Assembly (NCBI GenBank): GCA_001931905.2
Contig: MSJI02000551.1
Location: 1 to 64,000, forward strand
Source: Cladosporium sp. IMV 00045
Lineage: Eukaryota; Ascomycota; Dothideomycetes; Cladosporiales; Cladosporiaceae
DNA: 64,000 nucleotides
Direction: 5' to 3'
Shown here: positions 19,421 to 32,701 of the stretch, piece after piece
How positions within the stretch are numbered: the stretch's first letter is position 1
Layout of the letters: each line of letters starts with the position of its first letter
Program-made: the position numbers and the translations under genes
Notes under the pieces: model-generated
Databases searched by the model: none
Told to the model about the DNA's origin: nothing
What the model saw: the letters and a program-made list of their open reading frames with translations, nothing else

Positions 19421-22400
19421 TCAATCCTCCCAATCAGCTGCCTCGAAGTGCGCACCCTCAAGCAACCTTCCCATGTCTGTCTTCGAGGTACCTTCTCCGT
19501 TCCTGCGAATCTTCGACATCAAGATCTTGAAGAAGGGGACCGGGCTCTTTGACAACCCGGAAGAGCCTCCGATATTACCCTGCGGATCACTGAGAACAAA
19601 GCCGTCGCCACCAAACTTCCAGCCCTGATCATGCATCTCCTGGCTTGAAATCTCTGGCCAGATACCGAGGAACTTGCAGATCTCCAGATAGTCGTCGTAG
19701 CTGTCGATGTACAGCTGGCCCGCGAAAAGGTTGAGCTGGATGCGAAGCGAGCGTGGGACGACTAGCTTTGATTGCTTGGGCTGCGGTGGCCAGGTGAACA
19801 GACGAAGCTCATCCAAAGCATCGTAACCAGCATTGACCTTTGCCTTGTACTTGTGCAACGCCGTGAGGCTGTTGGTTTTCATTCGCGGGAGAAGAAGATT
19901 AGCCTCGTACTCGCTAACAACCATGATGTACTCCACGATGTGGCTGGTGCCAGTCGCCCGCTTCGTGATGACCCAATTGACATGTCTTCTGAAACTGTCG
20001 GCAGAGAAAGTCCGCCCGGTCTTCTCTACCGTCGTAGAGAAATCGAAGGTGGCCAGAAGTTTGCGCTCACCACAAAGTTGGCGCGGAGGCATCTCGCTGG
20101 CAGCGCTCGTTTCATCCAGCGACTCGAATGCAGGCGTGTAAGCCTTTGAGTTTTGAGTCAATTCTCCCCTCAGCGCAAAGGCTACAACATCGTCGTGAAG
20201 GACGTGGTCGATGGGTTTGGCGGGCTGAGTCCTCTGCACCTGTCGCTGCCGCTCGACCTCTGGAGCCAGTTCGCGCTCTTGTTCCTCTTGAAGGGCACCG
20301 GTAGTAAATTGCAAGTTATCAAACTCGCGGCAGCGCTCCACAATAAGTTGCATATCCAAATCTGTGGATTCAGCCAGCAGGCTTGGGGCTTCGTCTGTCT
20401 TGCGTGGACGGTAACGATGATCAAAAGAGTGAGCTTCCTCTTCCAGTAGCTTTTGTGCGCCAGCCTTGGTGAGCACTGTCTTCTCTCTCTTCTTCATGTC
20501 CTGCCAGATTTTGACGTGACGTACGAATCGTTCACCTTGGACTGCCCAAAGTGGCATGCTGCGGCGAGTCTCCAAACTTGTCTCTGAGATGGACCACAGT
20601 AAGACGTCCGCAACACTCATCTGGTCGGTCGTCTCTTCTCGCTTCATTGCTGAGATCTTCGCTTGTATTTCCTGAGACACGCAGAAAACCACACTTTGGC
20701 CTTTGCCAAGTTTTCTCATTCTCATACACGCCTGAACAAGCCGATCTTTTGTCAGTCGAGCTCCAAGTGTGACTGCTGCTCAATAGTCCGAAGGTAACTT
20801 GAGGTCAATGCCGCGGGTGTGGCTTTCATCAAGAAAGACCAAGCAAGCATGCAGTCGAGAGGCGAATGGCGAAGTTTGAAGCAGATCTACGCAACCTCTG
20901 CGATCGACAACGCAAATCTCATCGGAGTCGTTCACGAAGACAGCAGCCTCTTTGACGGACGTAGACATGCGAAGCCACTCTTTTGCAAGACCCAGATTGT
21001 CGTACTCCAGGATTTGAGCTCCAACGTCGAGAATGACTTGAACAGGCGGGTCCAATTCGAGGACAGTGGCCAAGAGATGGTCCGCATCGGTCATGCCCTT
21101 CTTGACAGGCTCCATGAGCTTGATTGTGTTGATAGGCTCCAGAAGGTACTCAAGGACCAATGCGTTGGTGTGCTTTTGCCCCTGCAGGTCAAGCTGTTGG
21201 AGATGGAGAGGGAGTACATGTTTCGAATCGTTTGTACCGGAAAAGCCTGTCGTGAGATGCTTCTTTTTCTTGCCGACATCCCAACCCGAGGCTGAAAGCT
21301 TGAGAGGGAACTCCCGCATCTCCTTGGGAAACACAATGTGCGACAGAAAGTAGTCGATGACTGACTTGACTTTGCAAAGATGTGGGAAAACCTTCGTCGT
21401 GCACTGCAGCTGGTCTTTCAAATTGATACCCTGAAGCTGCTGATATGCGATTGGGATTCCTGGTGAAGCCTTGATCCAGACCTGATACTCGGCGGTCGCT
21501 TGGTCTGAGTTGATGAGGTGCTTGAAAGCGCTGAGCATGTCCTCATCGGAGAGACCGCTATAATAGTAGCACAGCGAGGTGAGGATAATCACCACGTCGG
21601 GGTGGCTGAACTCTGAGCGAAGAGAAGGGCTGTCCTTGGCGCGATAAGGCACGGCGAGTTTTGTTGGCGGCGAACGAGAGGCCAGACCATAGTTTACTCG
21701 CCATCGCTTTTGGCTCAGGGTGAAGGCCAAGACGCCACCGGCCAGAATGCCTCGAAGAAAGAGAAGCGGTGATTTCAAGAGGTCCCAGGATGCATCACCT
21801 TCCACCATTCTTACAGTCTCGTCATCGAGATCGAGTGAGGTAATGTAGCCAAAGATGGCATCTCGCTGGTCTTGAGATTGCCTGGACAATTGAAGACCTT
21901 CCAGCCCATGGTCGCGAATATGACGAGCTATTCTGTCCACCAGCATTGTAGAAGCTTCATGCTGAAGGGAACGAACTCTAGGGAATGCTCTCGGTTCGCA
22001 GGTGTGAACTTCAATCGCAGATGGCATCTCCCTCGAAATCTCAAAAGCGATGCACTTCGCAAGTGCCAGAATTTGCTGAATGAGGAACCACCGATTTGGG
22101 CTCATCTCGATCGACTTCTGCGTGCCCATCGTATAAATGAGCTCAAATTGCACTGTGAAGTTTTCGTCACTCTCGTCGACGATGTCCCTTGAATGCTGAT
22201 CAAAGAAGTCTTGAACAGCCATAAGCTCTCTACCGACAGCTTCTTTGCCGGCGATAGAGAATTCCGGCGCCATCAAGCGGAATGAAAGAATGTGTTCGGG
22301 CTGAACAAGGAGCATGCCACCAGTTTGCATGCACTGTTTGAGAATCCTGGCTACAGTTTCCACCGCTGCTTTGTCGAATTTAAGAGAGCGGGAGAAAGGC

Positions 22401-25400
22401 ATGTAATAAATCCGACGCCCAACTAGGCCTCCGAACATGGCAATCAGCATCTGTGCCATTTGTTTAGACTGAGGCCTGGCGACGACAATGCGCACGAGTT
22501 TGGAGCCATCTGCAAGGGCACCTGCAACCATTGGGATGATAGTGGTAGACTTGCCCTCGCCCATGTTGAGCTGCATCACCGCGTTGCTTGCAGATGATGG
22601 GAGCAGCATTTCCGAAGCAATATGTTCCTGCACTTCGCGAATCATGATGCCGCTTTTTATCTCGATCAAAAGTGAATCCGGGTGATTGTATGGATCCCAC
22701 TTCTTGTGACCCGAGTTCTGCAGCACTCTTTGCTCCGTGGTAGCATTGGGCAGCCTGTGAATAGAATGCAAGATAGCCTCGTAGATACGGCAGACATTTG
22801 ATTTGCATCGATCAAGGTAAGTCTCAAAAAGGCTCATGTCGATTATGACTTCAGAATGTTGACCAGAGATTTGCTCATGGAGAGCTTTTAAGCTTGCTCG
22901 AAGGTCTGAAGCATACCTCTGTTCGTACTTGGATGTTTGAGCGAACTTTTTTAAAGCTTCGATCAGAGACTCTACGCTCGACAGCTGAGTTGCACTTGGC
23001 CTCTCTTTGGCCAAGAGCTGGCTACTCGCCAATTGAGGTGGGCGATCTGCTTGCCAAAGGTCGGGTGTTGGCCCTGAAAAAAAGTCTTTGAATGCGTAAT
23101 GACCTGGAAGACTTGGTCTTGCCGAGACGGTGGGTACAGACAAATTTGGAAGCACAACAGTCCCGGTACGAAGGGCGTTGAGTGCCCTCACCAGGTAATT
23201 GACGGAGTTTCGAAGGAGTTTGTTGTCATACCAAGTCTGGAAGATTCGTTGGACATTCTTCATTGCCTTCTCAACATCAACGTATTCCTTGCAGTCTTCA
23301 AGCTCAGGCGTGGCTTCGAGATCTGAAGCAGGACAAGGGAACTGTTCGGATAGTCCGTACACCACTTGTGAGACGGCGGAGTTTCTGGCATGCCGCCAAA
23401 GCCGTTTACAGCGAGCCTCGTATTCGTCTGCTCTCTCTCTCGGGCGACGCAGAGTAGTAGTTTCAGAGCACTCGCTGATGTCGTAAATGCAAGATTCTAC
23501 TGCTATCTGAATATCCTTCCTCCTGTACTCATTTCCGAGAGAGAGGTTGTAGGTATGGACTGATGGCCACTCAAAGTCAGCCAATAGCTCGGACTTGAGG
23601 GAAACGACAAACAGCTGCAACAAGTCCAGGTTTGCGTTTTCGGCGAACGCCATAGTAGCCAGCCACATCGCAGCTTGGTAACGTCCTGCAGGTGTTCTAT
23701 TTTGCGCAAGCTTCTTGCAATGGAACGGAAAGTCTGCGAGAACTCCAGTGAACGCGCTGCTTTGTGTCAAGACGCCATTGTAGCGGTAGTTCTGATTCAC
23801 AAGTAGCTTGTTAGTTTCATGGATTTCCGAGATGTTGACAAGCATCTTCCACATTCGGTCAAGATAGGGCACCCGCCATAGTCTCTTCTCGCCATTCTGA
23901 ACCACCAAGCTTGTCATGAGTGCAGCATTTTGTCCCTGCGCAGAATCTGAGGGCCGACCCCGGGGTGTGTAGAGTTCATCGAATTGCCTGGTGTGGTCTT
24001 CGGCGCCAAATCCAGGGACCTTGAAGGTCGAGGAACGAATGTCGTCACGAAGCTGCAGCATTTCATCACACTGCGGCAGAGTCGGGAACGAGAGGTCATT
24101 GTCGGGATGAAATACCTGTGCACCCTTGGCTTGGTCGAAGATCGCCTGGACGACGGTTCTCAGGCGACCATTTTGTGCGAAGAAGCTCAATTTTGGATTC
24201 CATGACACTGACTGCATCACGCGCATGCCAGCCGGATAAAGTGATCTACCTGGGCTGAGTCTGGCAATCCAGGTGAGCTTGTCGATTTCGGCTTGCGAGA
24301 GCTGGCTGAATGATCTGACAGCGCAGGATTCCAAGATGGTGAGTGCTTGCTCAGTACCGGTAGTTTTGGTGAAGGTGTCCGGCAAGCAGAAAGACGTCAG
24401 AGCGTGCAGGTATGCCAAGTACAGTTTGCAACCTAGGTCTCCGTTACCGAGCAAACGGTGAAGCTGGTCATCAACACGGAGAGCGTGTAACTTTTCGACG
24501 GAGTTCAGATCCTTGATCTCGACGGACATCTGCCCACGTTGGTCATAATATTCTATGTTCGATTCGGCCAGAAGCAAGAGACGATCGCCAGTGCAAGACT
24601 TGAGCAAGAGTCTATTGCGGTACCCGATCAGAGTACCGAGACTCTGATCTCTGCTGATCGCAAAAGACGGGAATTCTTTGGACTGCGAAAAGGAAGTCCC
24701 GTTGAGGAGCGAAAACCCTAGGCGAATTGCTGGAATGTCGATTTTGAGTGTTTGGCCATTGGACTGCCAGATGCAGTGGACACGGTCAGCTTTTGCAATG
24801 GAGTGAAGGAGCCCGCCAATCACGCGAGAAGTAGCTGTGTTGAGGCCAACAACGGCGTTGCCATCTTTCGATAGTTGCCAATATGGACCTTGAACCCGCT
24901 TCAGCGTCCACGTGCCTTTGGATTCGGAGTTCCACGGATCATCTTTTGGGCGGAACTCGACCTCTCCAGTAGCGAAATTGAACCAGTGAACATAGTCTCG
25001 AGCAAAATGTTCTGGGAAAACATTGGCCAACAGGGGATCCGGTACGGTTTGAATGGAGCCTGTCGTATTAGACCCTCGGACAAGAAGCTCGGTCGCAGCA
25101 CGGGAGCTACCAGGACGTAGACCAATGTCCACACTGTATTCTCCAAACAATCTCTTTGTCGAGAAGTGGAAGTCTCTGCGCGCAGTAGGCATCACTTCCA
25201 CAGGAGACGCACCGAACAAAGTCTTGTATGTAGGCTGATCACGGTACTCATGCGCTAGATTATCGAGCGGAACGCCGTCAACAAGAAGCTCTCCACTCAG
25301 CAAATTCAGGTTCACTTCATTGCAGTCTCCGTTCCGAGAGTAGGTCTTTGTGGTCATCCAGTCTGGCGTTTTCTGAGAGGCTACAGACCAGCACTCGTTG

Positions 25401-28400
25401 CCTGGTGAGTGCGCCGACCAAGAGCGTTGGACTGCATCATCGAGTCCGGCGGAGCATTGCGTGAGAAACACGCAGCATCGGTGCATTAGTCGAGAAAACC
25501 GTAGGCGCAACAAGAAAATGTCTGCCGCTTGGAGAGAATAATCGCCAGCTCCTTCTTGTACGTTGATGGAAGCTTGGATGAGCATCGACACATTGTCTGA
25601 CAGAGACAACATTTCCTCCAAATGTTTGGTCTCAACGTCGTATGTAGATGCGCAGATGAGAGCAACCTCAACACACTTCGTCATGAATAGGGCGCGTTCT
25701 TCGTGGTTCGAGACAGTATGAGCAGCCGCACGCAAAGTCTCAATCCATCCAAAAGAGATGGACCGAACTTTCGTCAGTACGCTAAGACTAGCATTTTGCG
25801 CCTCCCGATTGAGAGTGAGGACCCGAGTTGCAATCGCGGCGAAGCGATAGAGAGCTTGCGCAGATTCCCAGTTCTGCTTGACACTTTCAACAGCAGCATC
25901 AAGTTTGTCAATCAACTCGAGTGCCATAGAGTCGTCTCGAAACAAAAGATGTGATTCACGAAGCGCATCTTTACCTGGCGGACCAGCCTGGTATATGCAT
26001 TGGAAGAAGAAAAGGGCTGTGTCACTCTTCTTGAAATCTACGCCGGGCATGGCGAGCTGCTGTAGAACATTGACCCATTGAATGTGGTGTCCGAGAGGCA
26101 AGGTGTACAACTCCTTGAACTCGTCCAACGCCATAGTGCTGGGACACCGATTTTGGGCCGCGATGACATCGTTCGGCGCTTCACCATCTGGGAAGCGTGC
26201 AGGGCGGAAGAGGTAATGTCGAAGTTTTTTCGAAGAAATCGTATAGGTGCAAGTCTTGGGGACTTCGTCATCAAAGCTCAAAGCTTCTAGATACTGGCGA
26301 CGTGTGTCGTCGAAATACTCATAGTCCAAACCATTGGCAACGCAAACGGTATGAGCTGTTACGGAAGTCATTGGCTTTCCGCGCAGTTGTTCATCATCGA
26401 CCTCGATTGAGTTGAAGTGAGTGTATATCGTGGGTTTCTTCACGGACAGAAGGCCAACTTCAGCAGACATCCCAGTCTTGAACCAAGGTCTTAGGTGAGG
26501 GTCATTGGTTGGAGGTCTGTACTCAAACTTGAAGTGCGCCGAGCTCTTCTTTCCTTTGAGCACATCTACGAGAAGAAACTGTCTCGCGTCCCTCCAAGAA
26601 ATGTACCAGGTAGGAACCTGTAATTCAAAGACCACAACGTTGGCTTTCACGGCACTTTTGGGAAGCGGCCACTCGTGTTGTTCAATGACAATGCTGTCAC
26701 GGCTGCTCTTGTATGCACACTTGCGACATCCACGTACATGAAATGGCGTTGCCGGAACCCATCGCCCAAACGAGTCAAGAACTTGACGGCTCTCGTAGTT
26801 ATGATCGTGGCTGTTGTAGCGGGCGTTGAGATGGTCCCATACCTTCTTCTTCTTCACATACTCGGCCTTCTTTGCTTCTGCAGCCGCTTTCGCTTTGCGC
26901 TCGATCCGAGATTTCATAGCCTGATGCTCGTCACTGGTGCTGAAATACCGGGCAGCAAAACATTTGGGATCGGTAGTGTTGAACAGACAATTTGCGAGCT
27001 CTTTACGCGAGCGCACTGCTCTACCTTTGAGATGGTCCTCTATGGCTTGCAGTCGTTTCATTTGAGCTAGGAAGGGCAGAAGGAGATGTTGAAGAGCTTC
27101 CACCGGGACGTTCGGCGCATATTCTGCGAGCATAGGGCACGTCCGTGTAGCCAGCTTATCGCATGCAACCCAAAGGTCGAAGACAGTGAGAATCATGACC
27201 GAGATAGCCTCGGGATTGGGAGAATAGTGGCGATTGGCAAGCTCAAAGTATCGCTTCATTAGCTGGAGGAGACTCGTACATGGGTCTGAGATGCGCACTG
27301 CGTGGCAGTCTACCCAGCTGTCAAGATGCTGCGCAACCCAGGTCTCGAAATTTTGCAGATTTGCGGTAGCGTAGTGATATTCGAGGGGTAAGCGGTCAGG
27401 AAGTGGCGGGATTGTGTAGAACTCGTGGCTCAGCAGGAGTGATGACGGGACGAACTTGTTGGAGACGATTTCGCCTTTACGAAGTTGCAGAGATGAGATA
27501 TAGCCGTCCAGATTGGGGAGTAGGATATGGGTGTCTTGTTCGGCATCCAACGCTTCCAGTGACTCCAAGTCCAGTGTCCGGTCATCGCGCTCCTCCACTT
27601 TTTTCCAGCGCAGCCGAATCACGGTTGAGGTATTCTTCAGAGACTTGTCGGCCTTAGCCAAAAGTTCGTTGCATGCGGAAGCTCCTTGAACACGCAGCTT
27701 GTGCAGGCGGCGCGTGACCTTGGCGCTCATTGCATGCAGAGTGTCGCTTGGAAGAGCAGAATCTGTCGCGGCATCAAGTATATGGCTCAGCAAAAAGGCC
27801 ATAACTTCCTTGAAGCATCGCTCTGAACCTTGCGGAGATCTCTGTATGACGAGGTGAAGCACAACTTTGATAAGTAGCCACATGGGCGATCGACGCCATG
27901 GCGCCAGGGCATCTTTCCACAAGACCTCGTCCCGAGTATTCTTTGTGATTGCGGTGATTTCAGCTGGTCTGCCGAAGCCTTTCAAAAATCCGAAAAAAAG
28001 CTCAGTCACTAGAGCTGGGTTTGTAGTATCTCGAAACTCTTCATGCTTGATGCCAGACTTCATTGTTTCTGGCTGCATGCCGGCAACGTTCTCAGACGAC
28101 ATTGTGGACAGAGTCTGTGCAACGACCAGCCCAACATCACTGGTGTGGTGCATTTTGGTGTCCACCGTCAGAGCCAAGCCAGGAAAACTCCTGACGAGTC
28201 GTCCCTTCGCTGACATGACCGCTGAGTTCGGAGGAGACAGTTCGAACGCTTCGAAGAGTAACTCATCTTCCATGCGGGTGACCAAGACGGCGGTGTTTTG
28301 GGATCCGACGAATACGGGCACACAATCGCCCGACGCCAGAGCATTCAGAGTTTCGTGGAGATGTGGTTCGCTCGCTGTGGAGGCCTTGAGACAATTGACG

Positions 28401-28603
28401 TTCATCAAGTTCTGAACGGCCGTGATCGCGCGCTAGATAGCCGGCGACTTCGAGTCTGGCAGCTTCAGAAGAGCTTCCATCGTTACCTTCAGAAGATTGA
28501 AGCTGACATTGCTGTTTTCGTCGGACTCTTGTGGTAGCTTTGGTGGCAAGAAGACATGATGAATCACTTGCCACAGCTCGTGTGATGATAGGGCTGTCGC
28601 CAT
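19421..28603 (-). CDS. Giant DUF6606/DUF3638/DUF3645 P-loop protein interrupted by in-frame stop(s)
   Basis: About 3060 codons from ATG at 28603 (HELWQVIHHVFLPPKLPQ) to TGA at 19421. The N-terminal DUF6606 part is followed by a long helical region. Near residue 2015 comes a Walker A loop in VMQLNMGEGKST, recalling SecA GEGKT, and near 2140 a Walker-B-like DIVDESDENF; then the DUF3645 block (RVNYGLASR, AVPYRAKDSPSLRSEFSH). Fungal databases often label this family ubiquitinyl hydrolase without evidence I can see. A TGA at 20782..20780 falls between KLPSDY and AAVTLGARLTKDRLVQACM, where I expect Arg (CGA). The frame after it stays open for 453 codons. A second in-frame stop, TAG at 28435..28433, could instead be the 3' end of a 54-base intron 28433..28486 (GTAACG..CTAG). 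Ending at 20780 would remove the RMRKLGKGQ helicase-motif-VI-like block. Confidence 0.85.
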
Positions 28604-31295
28604 TGCGCCTGCGGTGTCATTCCAAACGGTCGGATGACGAGGATCCTAGAAAAATTGGCGGAAAGAGTTTTCAAGGTGCCACGGTGTGCGTGGGCGAGAG
28701 TATTGGCGAAAACGGTGAGCGACGAGAGGAAGTGCGAAAGCCTTTTGGTGACAATGTGCGTCGCTAAAATTTGGGGGAAGAGGATCATGTGAGCGACAGT
28801 CTTGAGAGCGTGGTGTGTTGGAAACTGTTGTTGGAAAGTCGACAACCGCCTTTGAAATGCCAAACGCCGGTTGCCCCGCTTGAGCGAAACCAAGTGAATG
28901 TTTTCCAAGCTCCATTACGAATGGAACTCCGCTAGCCGTTTGGGGGTGGAGGTGTTTGTTGGGTTTGGGATGTGAAGTCGCAAGCCGACACTAGTGCAGT
29001 CACCTCGACTTGGAATCAATTATAGTAATCGCATTCTCTTACCCAGTCCCAATATCTGAATCTGGAGTCGTCCCAATGCCATCGACGGGCAGCACCTTTC
29101 AAATGCGGGTCCACGACAAGTTTAGCACATCAATAAGATCTCCCAGCAATATTGACTTACCTTGTGATGTAGAGTAACGACTGCAGATAGCATTAATTTG
29201 TCCTTGCACGATCAGCGACCGCAGCTCTTACCGTGATCCGACAAAACCAGCGCGGTGCTGCGAACTTTCGACAGGCATCTTTCATCGACCCGGCATCCAC
29301 CTTTTCTAACAGACTTTCTTGCATTGACTGTTGGCAAACGCAATGTCTGGAAAGTCTTCAAGGGCATCGGGACATCAACAAACGACGCCAGCCTCCTGTG
29401 ACGATTCTTGCAAGCTGACTCCGAAGAGCTGGATGCGCCATCTGCCCTTACCTCAAGCCTTATGACGGAATTATGCTATTGTTCTTGGGATTGTTTCCGG
29501 CTGCTCAACAACATGGCTCCTTCTCCGTGTCCTTCTTGCTTGCTTGCGACGTCCTCTAATGTGCGAAGGTAGCCTGGGCGGCTCGCGACCGAAGGGTTGC
29601 CAATGCAGAGCGGGCATCGCTTGAGGGTGCTGGGTGCTAGAAAGTTACGGCGTTTCCCCATCACTTTCTGCGACGTGATGAACCACAGGAGACTGGTGGA
29701 GATTGGCAAACGGCGGGGTGTCATCAATGGGAGGGACTTTGTAGCAAATACGCGAAAGTGCAGCAGTGAAAAAGCCCAACTGATGCGAGAAGCGCATCGT
29801 TCTGAGCTCGAGTGCAACTTCGCATGGGCGTCTCACAGGGACTGAAACCCAAAGGCCAGACTGCAATCGCATGCGTGTGCTAGAGACCAGGGGCAGATGA
29901 TGTTATTCTGAAGGGGTGAAGATAGGTGGGAGTGACGATGTGACAGACAGACCAAAAAGTTGAGATGAGTGAGGTCTGCATAGGTTTAAACCCTAACCCT
30001 AACTTTGAGAGCCAAAGAGCGCTTCATCTCAACCACACGCAATTCAGCCGACAACCTGACGAATCAAGTCATGCGACTCTGGCAGGAATATGGGGATTTG
30101 TCAGTCAAGGTATTTGCGAGCTGATTTACTGCCCATAGCAAAGCAAAACTTCCGTAGGCGTCGCAGCACTGCTCTGCGGCACACGGGCGTCTCATCTAAT
30201 GTTGGACTCTGTTTGCTCAATGCAGTAAACCAGGACCGCGAGCCCACGAGCGTGGAAGATCGCATGCTCAAATCGCACAGGAGCCTAGAGGGGAGTTTCG
30301 TCCGGACGCGATGAAGAGCGTACCAACAAACCTCTAGACGATCAAGGGCAAACACTCTCAAAGCAGCCGGCGAGCCACGCGCCCGAATCAGAACATACGG
30401 CTCCAGCCATGGCGCAATAATGCCACCAGCGACCCGGGTATCTTGCTTCACAGACCGTCTCACAGCTCATCCAGCCGAACGCCCCGCTTTTCCCCAATCT
30501 CACCGCCCAATGATCATCTTCTGTGAGCGCCACCAGGATTCGATACCCTATTAGTTGCTCGTCTTCAGAATCTCAACGGCACGGATCCAGCGGGCCTGCA
30601 TCCTGCCGTATGCTCGTATGCTACGCGGCCGACAATATGTCGCTTCTATTGGCGGGAACAGCTCGTACCTTCAGGATGTATCTTATATGCTGCTTTAACC
30701 GGCGAGCCCAGCTGCCGGGGAAGCGAGTCGACCTGGCCACACCTCCTACAGTGATCATCCGGGACCTGAGCTCGCCAACAGCTCAAACTATGTACAATAG
30801 TGGTTATTCAAGATTGTTTCAGAATCAGGCCGACATACTCCATCTTCCGTCCCGCCTCCTCTACCGAGATGGCAAGCGACCTTTGCGAGGAGACATTGCT
30901 AGAACTGGCGCGGGAAGACGACCAGTGTTCGATAATAAGCTACCGCAGCTGGTGCCCCTACCTTTGAACCTTGCCTGACGTGCAGAAGCGATTACATTTC
31001 AATCAGAAGCGTTCGGACGGCGCTGCTCAGATCCTCCGACATCTGGTAACACAGCGGACGCGTCTGTCAAACACAGCGTCGGCGACTTGCAGTCCATCCA
31101 GACATCTGTTATCGTGCTTTGTACGACTCGCCTCTGCCAGCGCATCACGCCGTGGCGACCATTTGGGTTCGGTCTGCAGCTGGGGCTTGAACAACCTCTC
31201 TGACAGTTCTCTTTTCCCAAGCCAACCGAGCATTGAAGTGATTGACCAGAACAAAGAATTTTGAACGATACGAAAGTACTTGCACACTCCTTACG
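28604..31295. other. 2.7-kb gene-poor stretch with telomere-like motif
   Basis: Lies between the start of the DUF3638 gene and the start of the rhodopsin-domain gene. Frames such as 28564..28915 minus, 29476..29872 minus and 30523..30978 plus show no domain, no splice-consistent extension and biased composition. The CCCTAA repeat at 29990 is listed separately. Confidence 0.4.
29990..30003. repeat. Interstitial telomere-like repeat (CCCTAA)2
   Basis: Two tandem CCCTAA units in AAACCCTAACCCTAACTTTG. TTAGGG is the usual telomere repeat in filamentous ascomycetes. At two units this can equally be a Tbf1/Rap1-type binding site in a promoter. Confidence 0.6.
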
Positions 31296-32701
31296 ATGGG
31301 TCTATCCGGTCATGCGGACCCGGCCGCCGTTCTAGGCGTCACGATCAGCTTCACTATCATCGCCGTTCTTGCTGTGGTACTTCGACTGTACAGCAGAATC
31401 TTCCTCGTCCATAGTCCGGGCAAAGATGATGCTTTCATCGTGGCGGCCGCGGCGATGACTGTTTGTCTGACGATCGCTCAAGGCTTTCAAGGTATGCATC
31501 CATTTCGTCCAACACCCAACAGACCTCTCGATAGCAGACTGACATCGAATCGCAGTAAAATTTGGCATGGGACGGCATCTGGCCAGCCTGACAGACTTCG
31601 AGCTCATCACATCCCTCAAACCGTTCTGGGCCAGCATTGTCATCTACAACTTGGGACTCTTCCTGACCAAATTCTCCATCCTGCTACAATACCTCCGCAT
31701 CTTCCCATACCGCACCTTTCGAACCCTGAACTACTGCTTGATGGCATTCATCTCCGCCTGGTCATGTTGGACAGTCTTCAGCTCCATCTTCTTCTGCAAA
31801 CCCGTCGCCTTCTTCTGGGACAAGTCTATCGAAGGGGGCACCTGTCTCAGCCAATGGGCAGTTTGGTGAGCGCACCATTCATTCAAACCATCACAGTCCA
31901 ACAACTAACCATTCCATATCATACAGGTTCGCCAACGCCGGCGTCAACATCGTAACCGACATCCTCGTCGCGACCCTCCCGCTCCCCTTCCTAAGCCAAC
32001 TGCAACTTCCCAAAAAGCAACGCATAGCGCTAATGGTCGTCTTCGCCCTCGGCGGCTTCACCTGCATCATCTCCATCCTGCGCCTGCAATCGCTGCTAGT
32101 CTTCCTACAAACCAGCGACATAAGCTGGCACAACCCGCTCGCGGCGATCTGGTCCTCGCTAGAAGTCAACATTGGAATCACGTGCTCTTGCCTGCCGACG
32201 CTGAAATCGCTCGTTTCGCGCTGGTTTCCGCGCGCGTTTCATAGTAGTAGCTACATGCGCGATTCGGATCATAGCCATGAGCAGCGGGAGCGGGGAGGTC
32301 AGGGCGGAGGAGAAGGACATACGGGCTCGAGCGGCTCGTCTAGCAACCCGAGCAAAGCTTCGAAAAAATTCGCGCTCGACACCCTCGGTCCGCGCGGCGC
32401 CACGCATCATACCGTCATTCAATCAGGTCGGGACAAGAGGGCGCGGCAGGCGTTTGGGGAGGATGATAATAGTTTGGAAGAGATTGAGTTTGGCGCTGTA
32501 AGGGATAAACAATATGGGGAGCGGAGTCGTGCGCAGATCTACGACGAGCATGTCCAGCAGCAGCGGGGAATTCAAGTCGTGACGGTTGTGGAGCAGGAGG
32601 TTGAAAAGGGGTATCCGTATGGCGGAGGAGGTGGTGGAGCGGACGCGAAGAGCGATGCTGGCAGTGAGAGGGAGTTGGTAAGAGGGCCGAGGAGGGGTTG
32701 A
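31296..32701 (+). CDS. Fungal rhodopsin-domain (PTH11-like) seven-TM membrane protein
   Basis: Three exons: 31296..31491, 31556..31865, 31927..32701, introns of 64 and 61 bases, total 426 aa. Start chosen at MGLSGHADPAA, immediately before helix 1; a longer in-frame start exists upstream. Seven hydrophobic helices are visible: TISFTIIAVLAVVLRLYSR, the DDAFIVAAAAM region, FWASIVIYNLGLFLTKFSIL, YCLMAFISAWSCWTVFSSIF, NIVTDILVATLPLPFL, ALMVVFALGGFTCIISILRL and NIGITCSCLPTLKSL. DILVATLPLP and the TCxCLPTLKxL end are typical of this family. No N-terminal CFEM domain. The tail of about 150 residues is polar with Gly and Ser runs. Probably a plasma-membrane GPCR-like sensor; ligand unknown. Confidence 0.9.

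Noticed and set aside
30523..30978. 151-codon plus frame
   Set aside because: No domain or hydrophobic pattern and no exon extension found.
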